Positions 33,759-42,654 of a stretch of 64,000 nucleotides of DNA are shown here, in pieces. Numbering within the stretch: position 1 is the first letter of the stretch; each line of letters opens with the position of its first letter. Source of the DNA: Duganella radicis (GTDB lineage: Bacteria; Pseudomonadota; Gammaproteobacteria; Burkholderiales; Burkholderiaceae_D); contig NZ_WNKY01000005.1 in NCBI RefSeq assembly GCF_009720825.1, positions 1-64,000 on the forward strand, given 5' to 3'. The position numbers and the translations under genes were made by a program. The notes beneath the pieces were generated by a model. That model made no database searches, had not been told where the DNA came from, and saw only the letters and a program-made list of their open reading frames with translations.

Positions 33759-34990
33759 ATGCCACCTTCCTTCTCATTGCCGATGGCGCGGGTGATGACC
33801 TGATCGCCCTTCTTCAGATCGCCGCCGACGATTTCGGTGTAGCGGAAGTTGGACAGGCCGATTTTCACTTCCTGTGCCTTCGGCTGGTTCTTCGCGTCCA
33901 GCGTGTAGATGCGGAACAGGCGCGCCAGGTCGGCCTTGCTGCGGAAGCCGGCGTCGTCGTCCTGCGCGGCGGCGGTGGCCGAAGCGGACGCCGAAGCCGA
34001 GGCGGAAGCGGAAGCGGAAGCCGAGGCGGCCGCCAGCTTCTTCTGCTTCTCGATCTCCTCATCGCTCAAGCGGAAGCGCAATGCGGCGGTGGGCACGCGC
34101 AGCACGTTCTGGCGGTTCCCCACCAGCAGCCGCACCTGCGCCGTCATGCCCGGCTTGAGCAGCTCGTCCTGGTTATCCACGTCCAGCACCACGTTATACG
34201 TCACCACGTTCTGCACCACGTTGGCGGCCAGGCGGAACTGGCGCATGCGCGCGCTGAATTCCTTGTCCGGATAGGCATCCACCACGAAGCGCGCCTCCTG
34301 CCCCTCCTTGAGCGAGCCGACGTCCGCCTCGGAGACGCTGGTGTCGATCTGCATCTTGGTCAGGTCGCGCGCGATCTGGAACAGCTGCGGCGTGGTGAAG
34401 GATGCCGCCACCGTCTGCCCCAGATCCACGGTGCGCTTGATGATCACGCCGTCGATCGGCGCGCGGATCACCGAGTTGTTGAGGTCCGCCTGCGCGCGCG
34501 CCAGCTGCGCTTCCGCCAGCTGGATATTGGCCTGCGCCACATCCACCTCGCGTTTGGACTGGTCCAGCGCCAGCGGCGAGATGAAGCTCTGCGTCACCAG
34601 TGTCTGATTGCGCGAGTGCGTGGCCTGCGCCAGCCGCAGCGACGCGCGCGCCGACGCCAGTTGCGCCTCGGCCTGGCGGATCTGCGCGTTGAAGATGGTC
34701 GGATCCAGTTTCAGCAGCACCTGGCCCTTGGTCACGTGATCGTTGAAATCCGCCTTCAACTCGCTGACCGTGCCCGATACCTGCGAGCCGATATTGATCA
34801 GCGCAACCGGGTTAATGGTGCCGGTCGCCGTCACCGACTGCGTGATATTGCCCGTATCGGCGGGCGCGGTGCGGAATCGTGGCGCTTCCACCACAGGGGT
34901 CTTGCTTTTGGAATAGAACGCGCCGGCGCCGCCGACAATCACCAACAAACCAACTGCGAGCACGAGCTTCTTTTTGGTCAGGAAAGCCAT
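33755..34990 (-). CDS. Efflux periplasmic adaptor, MacA/HlyD-like
   Basis: A 411-residue membrane-fusion protein with one N-terminal anchor. The lipoyl half-motifs are in IGSQVSGTVSELKADFNDHVTKGQVLLKLD and, after a long helical hairpin (about 95-165), NSVIRAPIDGVI. The beta-barrel and membrane-proximal domains follow. Between them is a low-complexity Ala-Ser repeat (about nine consecutive dipeptides, near 33,975-34,030) not usual for MacA. The ATG at 34990 has only a weak ribosome site. First gene of the three-gene exporter operon. Confidence 0.9.
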   Translation of the reverse strand: MAFLTKKKLVLAVGLLVIVGGAGAFYSKSKTPVVEAPRFRTAPADTGNITQSVTATGTINPVALINIGSQVSGTVSELKADFNDHVTKGQVLLKLDPTIFNAQIRQAEAQLASARASLRLAQATHSRNQTLVTQSFISPLALDQSKREVDVAQANIQLAEAQLARAQADLNNSVIRAPIDGVIIKRTVDLGQTVAASFTTPQLFQIARDLTKMQIDTSVSEADVGSLKEGQEARFVVDAYPDKEFSARMRQFRLAANVVQNVVTYNVVLDVDNQDELLKPGMTAQVRLLVGNRQNVLRVPTAALRFRLSDEEIEKQKKLAAASASASASASASASASATAAAQDDDAGFRSKADLARLFRIYTLDAKNQPKAQEVKIGLSNFRYTEIVGGDLKKGDQVITRAIGNEKEGGM

Positions 34991-35217
34991 TGTTTTCAAT
35001 ATGTTCCGTAGTGAGACCCGGCGACGTGCGGATCGGCCCGGCAAGTATCAGACAGATTTATATTTAAAGCAACTCACCGTTTTTCTACCTCTTCCGGGTC
35101 ACGCCGTTCTACCTGCGTGGTGGGATATGCAAAATTGCAATTCGGCTTTGCAGGAATCTCCGTTCTCAAGCCGGGGAATCGTCCCTAAGATGAGCACTCC
35201 AATCAACGGAGGACATC

Positions 35218-35916
35218 ATGCCAGAAACCCTCACCATCAAGGTCGCCGACGGCAGTTTCAACTGCTACGTAGCGCGGCCGGGCAACCTCGCCAGCGCGCC
35301 AGTGATCGTGGTGTTGCAGGAGATCTTCGGCGTCAACGCCGGCATCCGCAGCATCGCCGACGACTATGCCGCCAAAGGCTATATCGCGGTCGCACCGGAC
35401 TTGTTCTGGCGCGCCGATCCGGGCCTCGACATGTCCGAGGCCGAACCGGGCGACTGGGCGCGCGGCTTCGCGCTGTACAGCGCCTATGACTTCGACGGCG
35501 GCGTCGGCGACATCGCCGCCACCGTGGCCGCCGCGCGCACGCTGCACGGCGCCAGCGGCAAGGTCGGCGTCACCGGTTACTGCCTCGGCGGTTTGATGAC
35601 CTACCTGACCGCGGCGCGCGCCGACGCCGACGTCTTCGTGTCCTACTACGGCGGCGGCACCGAGAAGTACGCGGCCGAAGCGGGCAGCGTGAGCAAGCCG
35701 TTGCTGTATCACCTGGCCGAAGAGGACGAGTACATCGGCAAGGAAGCGCAGGCCATCATCGGCGCCGCCTTCAAGGCCAATCCGAACATCGAGCTGCATA
35801 GCTACCCCGGTTGCAACCACGCCTTCGCGCGCCCCGGCGGCAACCACTACGACAGCGCCGCCGCCACGCTGGCCAATGCCCGCACCGACGCCTTCTTCAA
35901 ACACCATTTGTCTTAA
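35218..35916 (+). CDS. Dienelactone hydrolase family protein
   Basis: A 232-residue cytoplasmic alpha/beta hydrolase. The nucleophile is Cys in GVTGYCLGG, as in carboxymethylenebutenolidase. QEIFGVN near residue 35 provides the Glu that activates the Cys, AEEDEYI the Asp, and YPGCNHAFARP the His. These enzymes open cyclic lactones such as dienelactone in chloroaromatic catabolism, but relatives have other esters as substrates. ACGGAGGACATC precedes the ATG. It is followed 15 bp later by a chloroperoxidase-like hydrolase in the same unit. Confidence 0.9.
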   Translation: MPETLTIKVADGSFNCYVARPGNLASAPVIVVLQEIFGVNAGIRSIADDYAAKGYIAVAPDLFWRADPGLDMSEAEPGDWARGFALYSAYDFDGGVGDIAATVAAARTLHGASGKVGVTGYCLGGLMTYLTAARADADVFVSYYGGGTEKYAAEAGSVSKPLLYHLAEEDEYIGKEAQAIIGAAFKANPNIELHSYPGCNHAFARPGGNHYDSAAATLANARTDAFFKHHLS

Positions 35917-35931
35917 CCTCAGGAGAAAACC

Positions 35932-36891
35932 ATGTCTGACCAAATCAATCCATCCCGCCGTTCCGCCATGGTTGGCAGTGCTGTCGCCGCAGCCGCCACC
36001 GCCATGGCCGCGGTCAGCACCGAAGCCGTCGCTGCGCCGGCCGGCAAAGTGACCAGGACCGTCGCCACCATCACCACCCGCGATGGCGTCGACATCTATT
36101 ACAAGGACTGGGGCCCACGCAACGGCCAGCCAGTGATCCTCAGCCACGGTTGGCCACTGAGCTCGGACAGCTGGGAATCGGCGGCGTTCTTCCTGGCCAA
36201 TAACGGCTTCCGCGTCATCACCCACGACCGCCGTGGCCACGGCCGTTCCAGCCAACCCTGGGATGGCAACGACATGGACCACTACGCCGACGACCTGGCG
36301 CAGCTGATCGAGGCGCTGGATTTGAAAAACATCATCCTGGCCGGCTTCTCCACCGGCGGCGGTGAAGTGGCGCGCTACGTCGGCCGTCACGGCACCAGGC
36401 GCATCGCCAAGCTGGGCCTGATCTCGGCGGTGCCGCCGCTGATGCTGAAGACCGACACCAACCCGGACGGGCTGCCGATCGCGGTGTTCGACGGCATCCG
36501 CGCCGGCCAGGTGGCGGACCGCGGCCAGCTGTACCTCGATATCGCCTCCGGCCCGTTCTACAACTACAACCGTCCGGGCGCCAAGCCATCGCAGGGCATC
36601 ATCCAGGCCTGGTACTCGCAGGGCATGCAGGGTGGTTTCAAAAACACCTACGACTCGATCAAGGCCTTCTCGGAAACCGACTTCCGCGACGACCTGAAAA
36701 AGTTCGACAAGCCGACCCTGATCATCCACGGCGACGACGACCAGATCGTGCCGATCAAGGCGGCCGGCATCGCCTCGGCCAAGATTGTGAAGAACGCAAA
36801 ATTGATCGTGTATCCAGGCGCGCCGCATGGCCTGACCGATACACATAAAGATAAATTCAATAACGATTTCCTGGCTTTCGCCAAGTCGTAA
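35932..36891 (+). CDS. Tat-exported alpha/beta hydrolase, cofactor-free chloroperoxidase-like
   Basis: A 319-residue protein. [20 protein letters not shown] at 8-27 is a twin-arginine signal. The core resembles non-heme haloperoxidases/arylesterases: [12 protein letters not shown] oxyanion loop, [13 protein letters not shown], nucleophile Ser in AGFSTGGGE, Asp in HGDDDQIVP, and His in [10 protein letters not shown]. Cofactor-free perhydrolase activity (peracid formation) is known for this family; the natural role is unclear. CAGGAGAAAACC precedes the ATG. A strong terminator follows. Confidence 0.9.
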   Translation: MSDQINPSRRSAMVGSAVAAAATAMAAVSTEAVAAPAGKVTRTVATITTRDGVDIYYKDWGPRNGQPVILSHGWPLSSDSWESAAFFLANNGFRVITHDRRGHGRSSQPWDGNDMDHYADDLAQLIEALDLKNIILAGFSTGGGEVARYVGRHGTRRIAKLGLISAVPPLMLKTDTNPDGLPIAVFDGIRAGQVADRGQLYLDIASGPFYNYNRPGAKPSQGIIQAWYSQGMQGGFKNTYDSIKAFSETDFRDDLKKFDKPTLIIHGDDDQIVPIKAAGIASAKIVKNAKLIVYPGAPHGLTDTHKDKFNNDFLAFAKS

Positions 36892-36903
36892 ATCGTAAAA
36901 GCC

Positions 36904-36929
36904 AAAAACCGCCTCCGGGCGGTTTTTTT
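36904..36929 (+). terminator. Rho-independent terminator after the chloroperoxidase-like gene
   Basis: AAAAACCGCC (36904-36913) pairs with GGCGGTTTTT (36918-36927) across a 4-nt loop, followed by further T. Because of the A-run on the other side it could act in both directions. The next gene starts 8 bp later, so its promoter must overlap this structure or transcription must read through. Confidence 0.9.
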
Positions 36930-36936
36930 CTGTGAT

Positions 36937-39900
36937 ATGGTTTCCCTCATCATGATGGAAATCTTCTCCCCGCCGGACAATCCCGCCCTGCTCCACTATG
37001 GCACTTACGCGCCGTGGCTGGTGATACTCTCGATACTGATTGCCATATTCTCATCGTGGATGGGATTGCAAGTCGCGGCACAGGCACGCCTGGCCGGCAC
37101 GCGCGGACTGCGTGCCATCATGCTAGCCACCGGCAGCCTGGCGCTGGGCAGCGGCGTGTGGGCTATGCACTTCATCGGCATGCTGGCCTTCAACCTGTGC
37201 ACCGACGTCGATTACGACCATGGCCTGACGCTGTTGTCCGGCATCCCCAGCCTGGCCGCGTCCTACGTCGCGCTGATCCTCATCAGCCGCCAGCGCTTGA
37301 CCGCCGGCTCGCTGATCGTCGGCGGCGTGCTGGTGGGCGCGGGCATCGGCGCCATGCACTACACCGGCATGGCGGCCATGCAGACGGCGCTGGACCTGCG
37401 CTACGATCCCTTCATGTTCGGCCTGTCCATCGTGGTGGCGGTGGTGCTGGCCACGCTGGCGTTGTGGATACGCTTTGGCCTGCGCACGCTCAAGCTGCCG
37501 CGCGCTGTGCTGGGCGGAGCCAGCGCCACCGTCATGGGCTGCGCCATCGCCGGCATGCACTACACCGGCATGGCCGCCGCGCGCTTCGTCGGCGTGTTGC
37601 CGGTGGACGCCTCGCCGCAGCATAGCTCCACCTTCCTGGCGCTGGCCATCACCCTGATCACCGTCGCCTTCACCGTGTTCGTGATGGCCGCCAACGGCAT
37701 GCTGCGCTACCGCGAAATGTATCGCCAGCTGGCCGAGAGCGAAGCGTGGATGCGCGCCCTGCTGACCACCACCGTGGACGGCGTGATCACGGTGGACCGT
37801 GCCGGCGTGATCCACGAATTCAACGCCTCGGCCGAGCGCATTTTCGGCTGGACGCGCGATGAGATCGTTGGCCGCAATATCCGCGTCCTGATGGCCGATC
37901 CGGAACGTTCGGAACACGACGGCCTGCTGAATTACCTGCGCACCGGCGATGTCAACGTCACCGGCAGGGGCAGCGAGGTGGTGGCGGTGCGCAAGGACGG
38001 CAGCCAGGTGCCGATCCGCCGCGCGCTGGGCCACGCCCGGCTGGGTCAGCGCGACCTGTTTGTGCTGTTCATTACCGACATCACCGAGCGCCGCGCCATC
38101 ATGCAGGCGCTGCGCGACAGCGAGCAGCAATTCCGCTCGCTGATCGGGAATATCCCCGGCATCGCCTTCCGCAGCAGCATGGCCTTCGATGCGCCGCCGC
38201 TGTTCATCAGCGATAACATCTGGCGCCTGGCCGGCTACCCGGCCAGCGATTTCGTCGGCGCCGGCCGGGTGCGCACGCTGGGTTCCCTGATCTGCGAGGA
38301 AGACCGCGCGCGCGTGGCGGCCGCGATCTCGCGCAGCATCGACCATCTGGCCACCTACCAGGTCGAGTACTGCCTGCTGCACGCGGACGGTTCGCGCCGT
38401 TTCATGTGGGAGCACGGCGCGGTGACCCAGGATGAAACCCATCCCGGCATCCGCTGGATCGATGGCGTGATCCTCGACATCAGCGAACGGCGCGAGATGG
38501 AGCAGCAACTGCGCGCCGCCAAGGAAACCGCCGAGCAGGCTGCGGCCGCGCGCGCCAGCTTTGTCGCCAACATGAGCCACGAGATCCGCACGCCGATGAA
38601 CGCCATCCTTGGTTTCACCGACGTACTGCTCGACACCAACCTCGATGCCGACCAGCGCCGCCACCTCGACACTGTGCGCAAGGAAGGCCGCTCGCTGCTA
38701 CGCCTGCTGAATGAGATCCTCGACACCGCCAAGCTGGACAAGGGCGCGATGGAGCTGGAGCTGGACGATTACAGCCTGCTTGGCCTGATCGACGAACTGG
38801 CCTCCACCTTCGGCAGCAATGCGCGCAGCAAGGGCCTGAACATCGACATCGTGTACGACCCCGCGCTGCCGGCATGGCTGCATGGCGACGAGCTGCGCAT
38901 GCGCCAGGTGCTCGGCAACCTGCTGGACAACGCCATCAAATTCACCTCGGCCGGCAAGGTGGCGCTGCGCGCCTGCGAGCAGCAGGGCCAGTTGCATATC
39001 GCCGTGCAGGACACCGGCATCGGCATCGCACCGGAACGCATCAGCGCCATCTTCGATCCGTTCACGCAGGCCGACGCCTCGATGACGCGCCGCTTCGGCG
39101 GCACCGGTCTGGGCACCACCATCAGCCGCCAGCTGGTGGCCCTGATGGGCGGCAAGATCTGGGTCGAGAGCACGCCGGGCGAAGGCAGCACCTTCCATGT
39201 GCTGCTGCCGCTGACGGCGACGCGCAATGGCGAAGCACAGAGCAGTGAACGCAGCGACTATCCGCTGCCGCCGCTGCGCATCCTGGCGGCGGACGACGTG
39301 CCGCAGAACCTGGAGCTGCTGTCGCTGCTGGTGGCCAAGCGCGGTCACACCCTGGACCGCGCGCAGGATGGCGCGCAGGCGGTGCGGATGACGGCCGAAC
39401 GCCGCTACGACGTGCTGCTGATGGACATGCAAATGCCGGTGATGGATGGCCTGGCCGCCACCCGCGCCATCCGCGAGCGCGAACGCGCGGCTGCGGACGG
39501 CGCCCCGGCCCTGCCCATCATCGCGATGACGGCCAGCGTGCTGACGGCGCACCGCGAGGCCAGTGCGGCGGCGGGCATGGATGGTTTTGCCTCCAAGCCG
39601 GTCGACTGGCATGCGCTGTCGCACGAAATCGCGAAGGTGCTGAAACTGGCGCCGCTGCCGTCCGCACCGCCGCCATCGGAGGCGCCGCGTCATAGGGTGT
39701 TGAATCACAAGGCGGGCTTGCAGCGCTGGGGCGACAGCGAGACGGCGTATCATCAGGCGCTGCAACGCTTCGTGGCCGACTACAGCACGGCGGCGGCCAC
39801 GCTGGTGCAGCTGCTGGCCAGCGGCAGCGAGGGCCGGCTGGACAAGGCGCAAGCCTGGTGCCACAAGGTGCGCGGCGTGGCCGCCAACGTCGGCCTGGAA

Positions 39901-40362
39901 CAATTGAGCGCCACGCTGGCGCAGCTGGAAAAGCTGTGCGGATCGCCGCAACGCGACGGCGATGCCGTTGGCGAGTTGTCGGTGCCGCTGCAAGTGGAGC
40001 TGGCACAGGCGCAGCGCACCCTGGCGACGCAGCTGGACGCGGCATTGAGCGCCATCCATGCGCTGGCGCCGCCACGCGGCTCGGCCTCTCGGCTTGAATC
40101 GGGGCTGGAATCGCCGCCACCGCCGGCCGCCTTCGACCCGGCAGCCGCGCGCCAGAAATCCGCAGCACTGTTACCATCCCTCCAGCGCGGCGCCCTGAAC
40201 GACGCCGCCCTGACCGCGCTGACCAATGCCCTCACCGGCGCCCCGCCCGCCCTGGCGCAGCAACTGAGCGCCGTGCAGGACGCATTGAACGATTTCGATT
40301 TCCCGCAGGCGCAAGCCGCACTTGAGGCTTTGTTGGCAAGCCTGACCACGGAGTACCCATGA
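36937..40362 (+). CDS. Hybrid sensor histidine kinase: MHYT-PAS-PAS-HisKA-HATPase-REC-Hpt
   Basis: A 1,141-residue membrane kinase. Seven N-terminal helices carry three MHYT-type motifs (WAMHFIGM, AMHYTGMAAM, GMHYTGMAAA), thought to bind copper and sense oxygen, CO or NO. Two PAS domains (about 265-390 and 395-520) follow. The H-box is NMSHEIRTPMN, the ATPase has LLDNAIKF, DTGIGIAPE and GGTGLGTTIS. A receiver has ADDVP and the phospho-Asp in LLMDMQMPVMDG. An Hpt domain ends the relay (WCHKVRGVAANVG). ATG codons at 36952 and 36955 are also possible starts; none has a clear ribosome site. The next gene overlaps by ATGA. Confidence 0.93.
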   Translation: MVSLIMMEIFSPPDNPALLHYGTYAPWLVILSILIAIFSSWMGLQVAAQARLAGTRGLRAIMLATGSLALGSGVWAMHFIGMLAFNLCTDVDYDHGLTLLSGIPSLAASYVALILISRQRLTAGSLIVGGVLVGAGIGAMHYTGMAAMQTALDLRYDPFMFGLSIVVAVVLATLALWIRFGLRTLKLPRAVLGGASATVMGCAIAGMHYTGMAAARFVGVLPVDASPQHSSTFLALAITLITVAFTVFVMAANGMLRYREMYRQLAESEAWMRALLTTTVDGVITVDRAGVIHEFNASAERIFGWTRDEIVGRNIRVLMADPERSEHDGLLNYLRTGDVNVTGRGSEVVAVRKDGSQVPIRRALGHARLGQRDLFVLFITDITERRAIMQALRDSEQQFRSLIGNIPGIAFRSSMAFDAPPLFISDNIWRLAGYPASDFVGAGRVRTLGSLICEEDRARVAAAISRSIDHLATYQVEYCLLHADGSRRFMWEHGAVTQDETHPGIRWIDGVILDISERREMEQQLRAAKETAEQAAAARASFVANMSHEIRTPMNAILGFTDVLLDTNLDADQRRHLDTVRKEGRSLLRLLNEILDTAKLDKGAMELELDDYSLLGLIDELASTFGSNARSKGLNIDIVYDPALPAWLHGDELRMRQVLGNLLDNAIKFTSAGKVALRACEQQGQLHIAVQDTGIGIAPERISAIFDPFTQADASMTRRFGGTGLGTTISRQLVALMGGKIWVESTPGEGSTFHVLLPLTATRNGEAQSSERSDYPLPPLRILAADDVPQNLELLSLLVAKRGHTLDRAQDGAQAVRMTAERRYDVLLMDMQMPVMDGLAATRAIRERERAAADGAPALPIIAMTASVLTAHREASAAAGMDGFASKPVDWHALSHEIAKVLKLAPLPSAPPPSEAPRHRVLNHKAGLQRWGDSETAYHQALQRFVADYSTAAATLVQLLASGSEGRLDKAQAWCHKVRGVAANVGLEQLSATLAQLEKLCGSPQRDGDAVGELSVPLQVELAQAQRTLATQLDAALSAIHALAPPRGSASRLESGLESPPPPAAFDPAAARQKSAALLPSLQRGALNDAALTALTNALTGAPPALAQQLSAVQDALNDFDFPQAQAALEALLASLTTEYP

Positions 40363-41357
40363 GAACCACGCATCAACCGCACCAGCCGCAGATCCTCGTC
40401 GTCGACGACGAAGCCAGCAATCTGCAACTGCTGCGCCACATCCTGCAAGACCAATATCGCCTGCTGTTCGCCAAGGACGGCCCGCGCGCGCTGGAACTGG
40501 CGCGCACCGAACATCCGCAACTGATCCTGCTGGACGTGATGATGCCGGGGATGACCGGCTACGAAACCTGCAAGCTGCTGAAAGCGGATCCCAACACCGC
40601 CGGCATCCCGGTCATCTTCGTCACCGCCCTGAGCGACACCGACGACGAAGTGATCGGTTTCGAGGCCGGCGCGGTGGACTACATCACCAAGCCGGTCAGC
40701 CCGCCCATCGTGCGGGCGCGGGTGCGCACCCACCTGTCGCTGGTGGGCGTGGACGAGTTGAAGAAGACGCGCCTGGAGATCGTCCAGCGCCTCGGGCTGG
40801 CCGCCGAATACAAGGACAATGAAACCGGCCTGCACGTGATCCGCATGAGCCATTACGCGCGCATCCTCGGGCTGGCGCTGGGCATGACCGAGGCCGAGGC
40901 GGACGACCTGCTGCACGCCGCGCCGATGCACGATGTCGGCAAGATCGGCATCCCCGACAACATCCTGCGCAAGCCGGGCGCGCTGGACGAGGATGAATGG
41001 AAGATCATGCAGTCGCATCCCGCCATCGGCGGCGACATCATCGGCAAGCACCCCAGCGGCATGATGGCCATGGCCTACGACGTCGCCGTCAGCCACCACG
41101 AAAAATGGGATGGCAGCGGCTATCCCAAGGGCCTGAAGGGCGAAGAGATTCCGCTGGTCGGCCGCATCGTGGCGATCGCCGACGTGTTCGACGCGCTGAC
41201 CTCCGCCCGCCCCTACAAGGCGGCGTGGCCGCTGGAGAAAGCCGTCGCGCACATGGAGTCGCAGCGCGACCGGCATTTCGAGGGCCGGCTGGTGGACCTC
41301 TTCTTCAAACAGATGCCCGCGCTGCTTGAGGTCAAGGAGCGCTGGGCAGAGCGATAG
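40359..41357 (+). CDS. Response regulator with HD-GYP cyclic-di-GMP phosphodiesterase domain
   Basis: A 332-residue two-domain protein. The receiver (8-125) has VVDDE, the phospho-Asp in LILLDVMMPGMTG, and Lys in ITKPVSP. The HD-GYP domain has HAAPMHDVGKIGIPD and VSHHEKWDGSGYPKGLKGEEIPLVGRI, so all metal ligands and the GYP signature are intact. Its start overlaps the hybrid kinase stop, so the kinase most likely phosphorylates it and thereby sets local cyclic-di-GMP breakdown. Its stop abuts the stop of the convergent aminotransferase-like gene. Confidence 0.94.
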   Translation: MRTTHQPHQPQILVVDDEASNLQLLRHILQDQYRLLFAKDGPRALELARTEHPQLILLDVMMPGMTGYETCKLLKADPNTAGIPVIFVTALSDTDDEVIGFEAGAVDYITKPVSPPIVRARVRTHLSLVGVDELKKTRLEIVQRLGLAAEYKDNETGLHVIRMSHYARILGLALGMTEAEADDLLHAAPMHDVGKIGIPDNILRKPGALDEDEWKIMQSHPAIGGDIIGKHPSGMMAMAYDVAVSHHEKWDGSGYPKGLKGEEIPLVGRIVAIADVFDALTSARPYKAAWPLEKAVAHMESQRDRHFEGRLVDLFFKQMPALLEVKERWAER

Positions 41358-42608
41358 TTAGTTCAGGCGTTCACCGCGCCCCGCAAGGCGCGCCATCACG
41401 CTCACCGCGTGATCGATCTGCTCCCTGGTGTGCGCGGCGTTCATCATGAAGCGCAGGCGCGCCTGCCCCACCGGCGCGGCCGGGAACTGGATGGAATCCA
41501 CGTGCACGCCCTCGGCGCGCAGCTCCGTCGCATAGCGCTGACAAGTCTCGGCATCGCCGATCAGCACCGGCAGGATCGGCGTGGCGGTCGAGATGATGGT
41601 GTAGCCCAGCGGCCGCATGCGCTCGATGAAGTAGCGCTGGTTGTCCCACAGGCGCTGGCGACGCTGCGGTTCCTCTTCCAGGATGTCCAGCGCGGCCAGC
41701 AGCGCCGCCGCCTGATCCGGTGGCGGCGGGCAGGTGAAGCCATAGGCGGAACTGGTCAGACGGATCACGTCCGCCACTTCCTTCTCCACCGCGACAAAGC
41801 CGCCGATGGAACCGAGCGCCTTGCTCAGGGTCCCCATCTGCATGATGTTGGTGCTGTAGCAGTTGAAGTGCTCCGAGGTGCCGCCGCCGTTGGCGCCCAG
41901 GATGCCGGTGGCGTGCGCATCGTCGATGTACAGCAGCGCGCCAAAACGCTCGGCCAGCGCCACCAGCTGCGGCAGCGGCGCGATGGTGCCCTCCATGCTG
42001 AACACGCCGTCGCTGACGATGATGGGCGTGGTGCCGTCGGCGGCGCCGGCTTGCAGCAGCGACTCCAGATGGTTCATGTCGCAGTGGCGGTAGTTGTAGC
42101 GCAGCGCGCCGGACATCTGTATGCCCTCGCGGATCGAGATGTGATTGAACTCGTCCGAGTAGTAGGCGTACTTGTGGCGCTTGCGCGAGCGGAAGCCATG
42201 CAGGCGCGCCAGCGTGGCCGCCTTGACGATGGACGACAGCACGCCGATGTTGGCCATGTAGCCGGTGACGAACAGCACCGCGTCGCCCTTGTGCTTCAAG
42301 GCGCCGAGGCGGCGTTCCAGTTCACGGTATACCTCCAGGTCGCCGCCCAGCAGGCGCGATTCGCAATTGCCCACGCCGTAACGGTCCAGCCCCTGCTTGG
42401 CCGCCGCCACCAGCCGCGGATGGTTGGCCAACGCCAGATAGTTATTGGTACTGAACGACACCACCGTCTCACCGTCGGTGACGAAGGTGGGGTCGGGCAG
42501 CGTGCTGTGCACCGACGAGTCGTGGTAGATGGGATGATGCTGGAGCCAGCTGGCGATGTCGCTTAAATCGTGCATGATGTGGGAAGCCAATTTCGATCGG
42601 GCCATCAT
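41358..42608 (-). CDS. Alpha-oxoamine synthase-like PLP enzyme (BioF/KBL/CqsA group)
   Basis: A 416-residue fold-type I PLP enzyme. It shows FSTNNYLALANHPRL, GNCESRLLGGDLEVYRELE, the PLP-ring Asp in LLYIDDAHATGILGANGGG, and the Schiff-base Lys in TLSKALGSIGGF. These are hallmarks of enzymes condensing an acyl-CoA with an amino acid (KBL, BioF, serine palmitoyltransferase) and of the autoinducer synthases CqsA/LqsA. An insertion around HGFRSRKRHKYAYYSDEFNH is not in BioF. No biotin genes are nearby, and signalling genes lie on both sides, so an aminoketone or hydroxyketone signal or a sphingoid-like lipid are options. Substrate not assignable. A later ATG (MHDLSD) is possible. Confidence 0.82.
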   Translation of the reverse strand: MMARSKLASHIMHDLSDIASWLQHHPIYHDSSVHSTLPDPTFVTDGETVVSFSTNNYLALANHPRLVAAAKQGLDRYGVGNCESRLLGGDLEVYRELERRLGALKHKGDAVLFVTGYMANIGVLSSIVKAATLARLHGFRSRKRHKYAYYSDEFNHISIREGIQMSGALRYNYRHCDMNHLESLLQAGAADGTTPIIVSDGVFSMEGTIAPLPQLVALAERFGALLYIDDAHATGILGANGGGTSEHFNCYSTNIMQMGTLSKALGSIGGFVAVEKEVADVIRLTSSAYGFTCPPPPDQAAALLAALDILEEEPQRRQRLWDNQRYFIERMRPLGYTIISTATPILPVLIGDAETCQRYATELRAEGVHVDSIQFPAAPVGQARLRFMMNAAHTREQIDHAVSVMARLAGRGERLN

Positions 42609-42654
42609 AGGGCCGCCCGGCTTACCACAAGCTTGCGGTCACATTACGAATTGG

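Noticed and set aside
37123-38664. A 513-codon minus-strand frame inside the hybrid kinase gene
   Set aside because: Antisense of the MHYT-PAS region; composition is His/Gln/Ala-rich mirror sequence.
41358-42608. Calling the PLP enzyme biotin synthesis BioF
   Set aside because: No biotin genes adjoin, and it has an insertion not present in BioF, so only the wider family is claimed.
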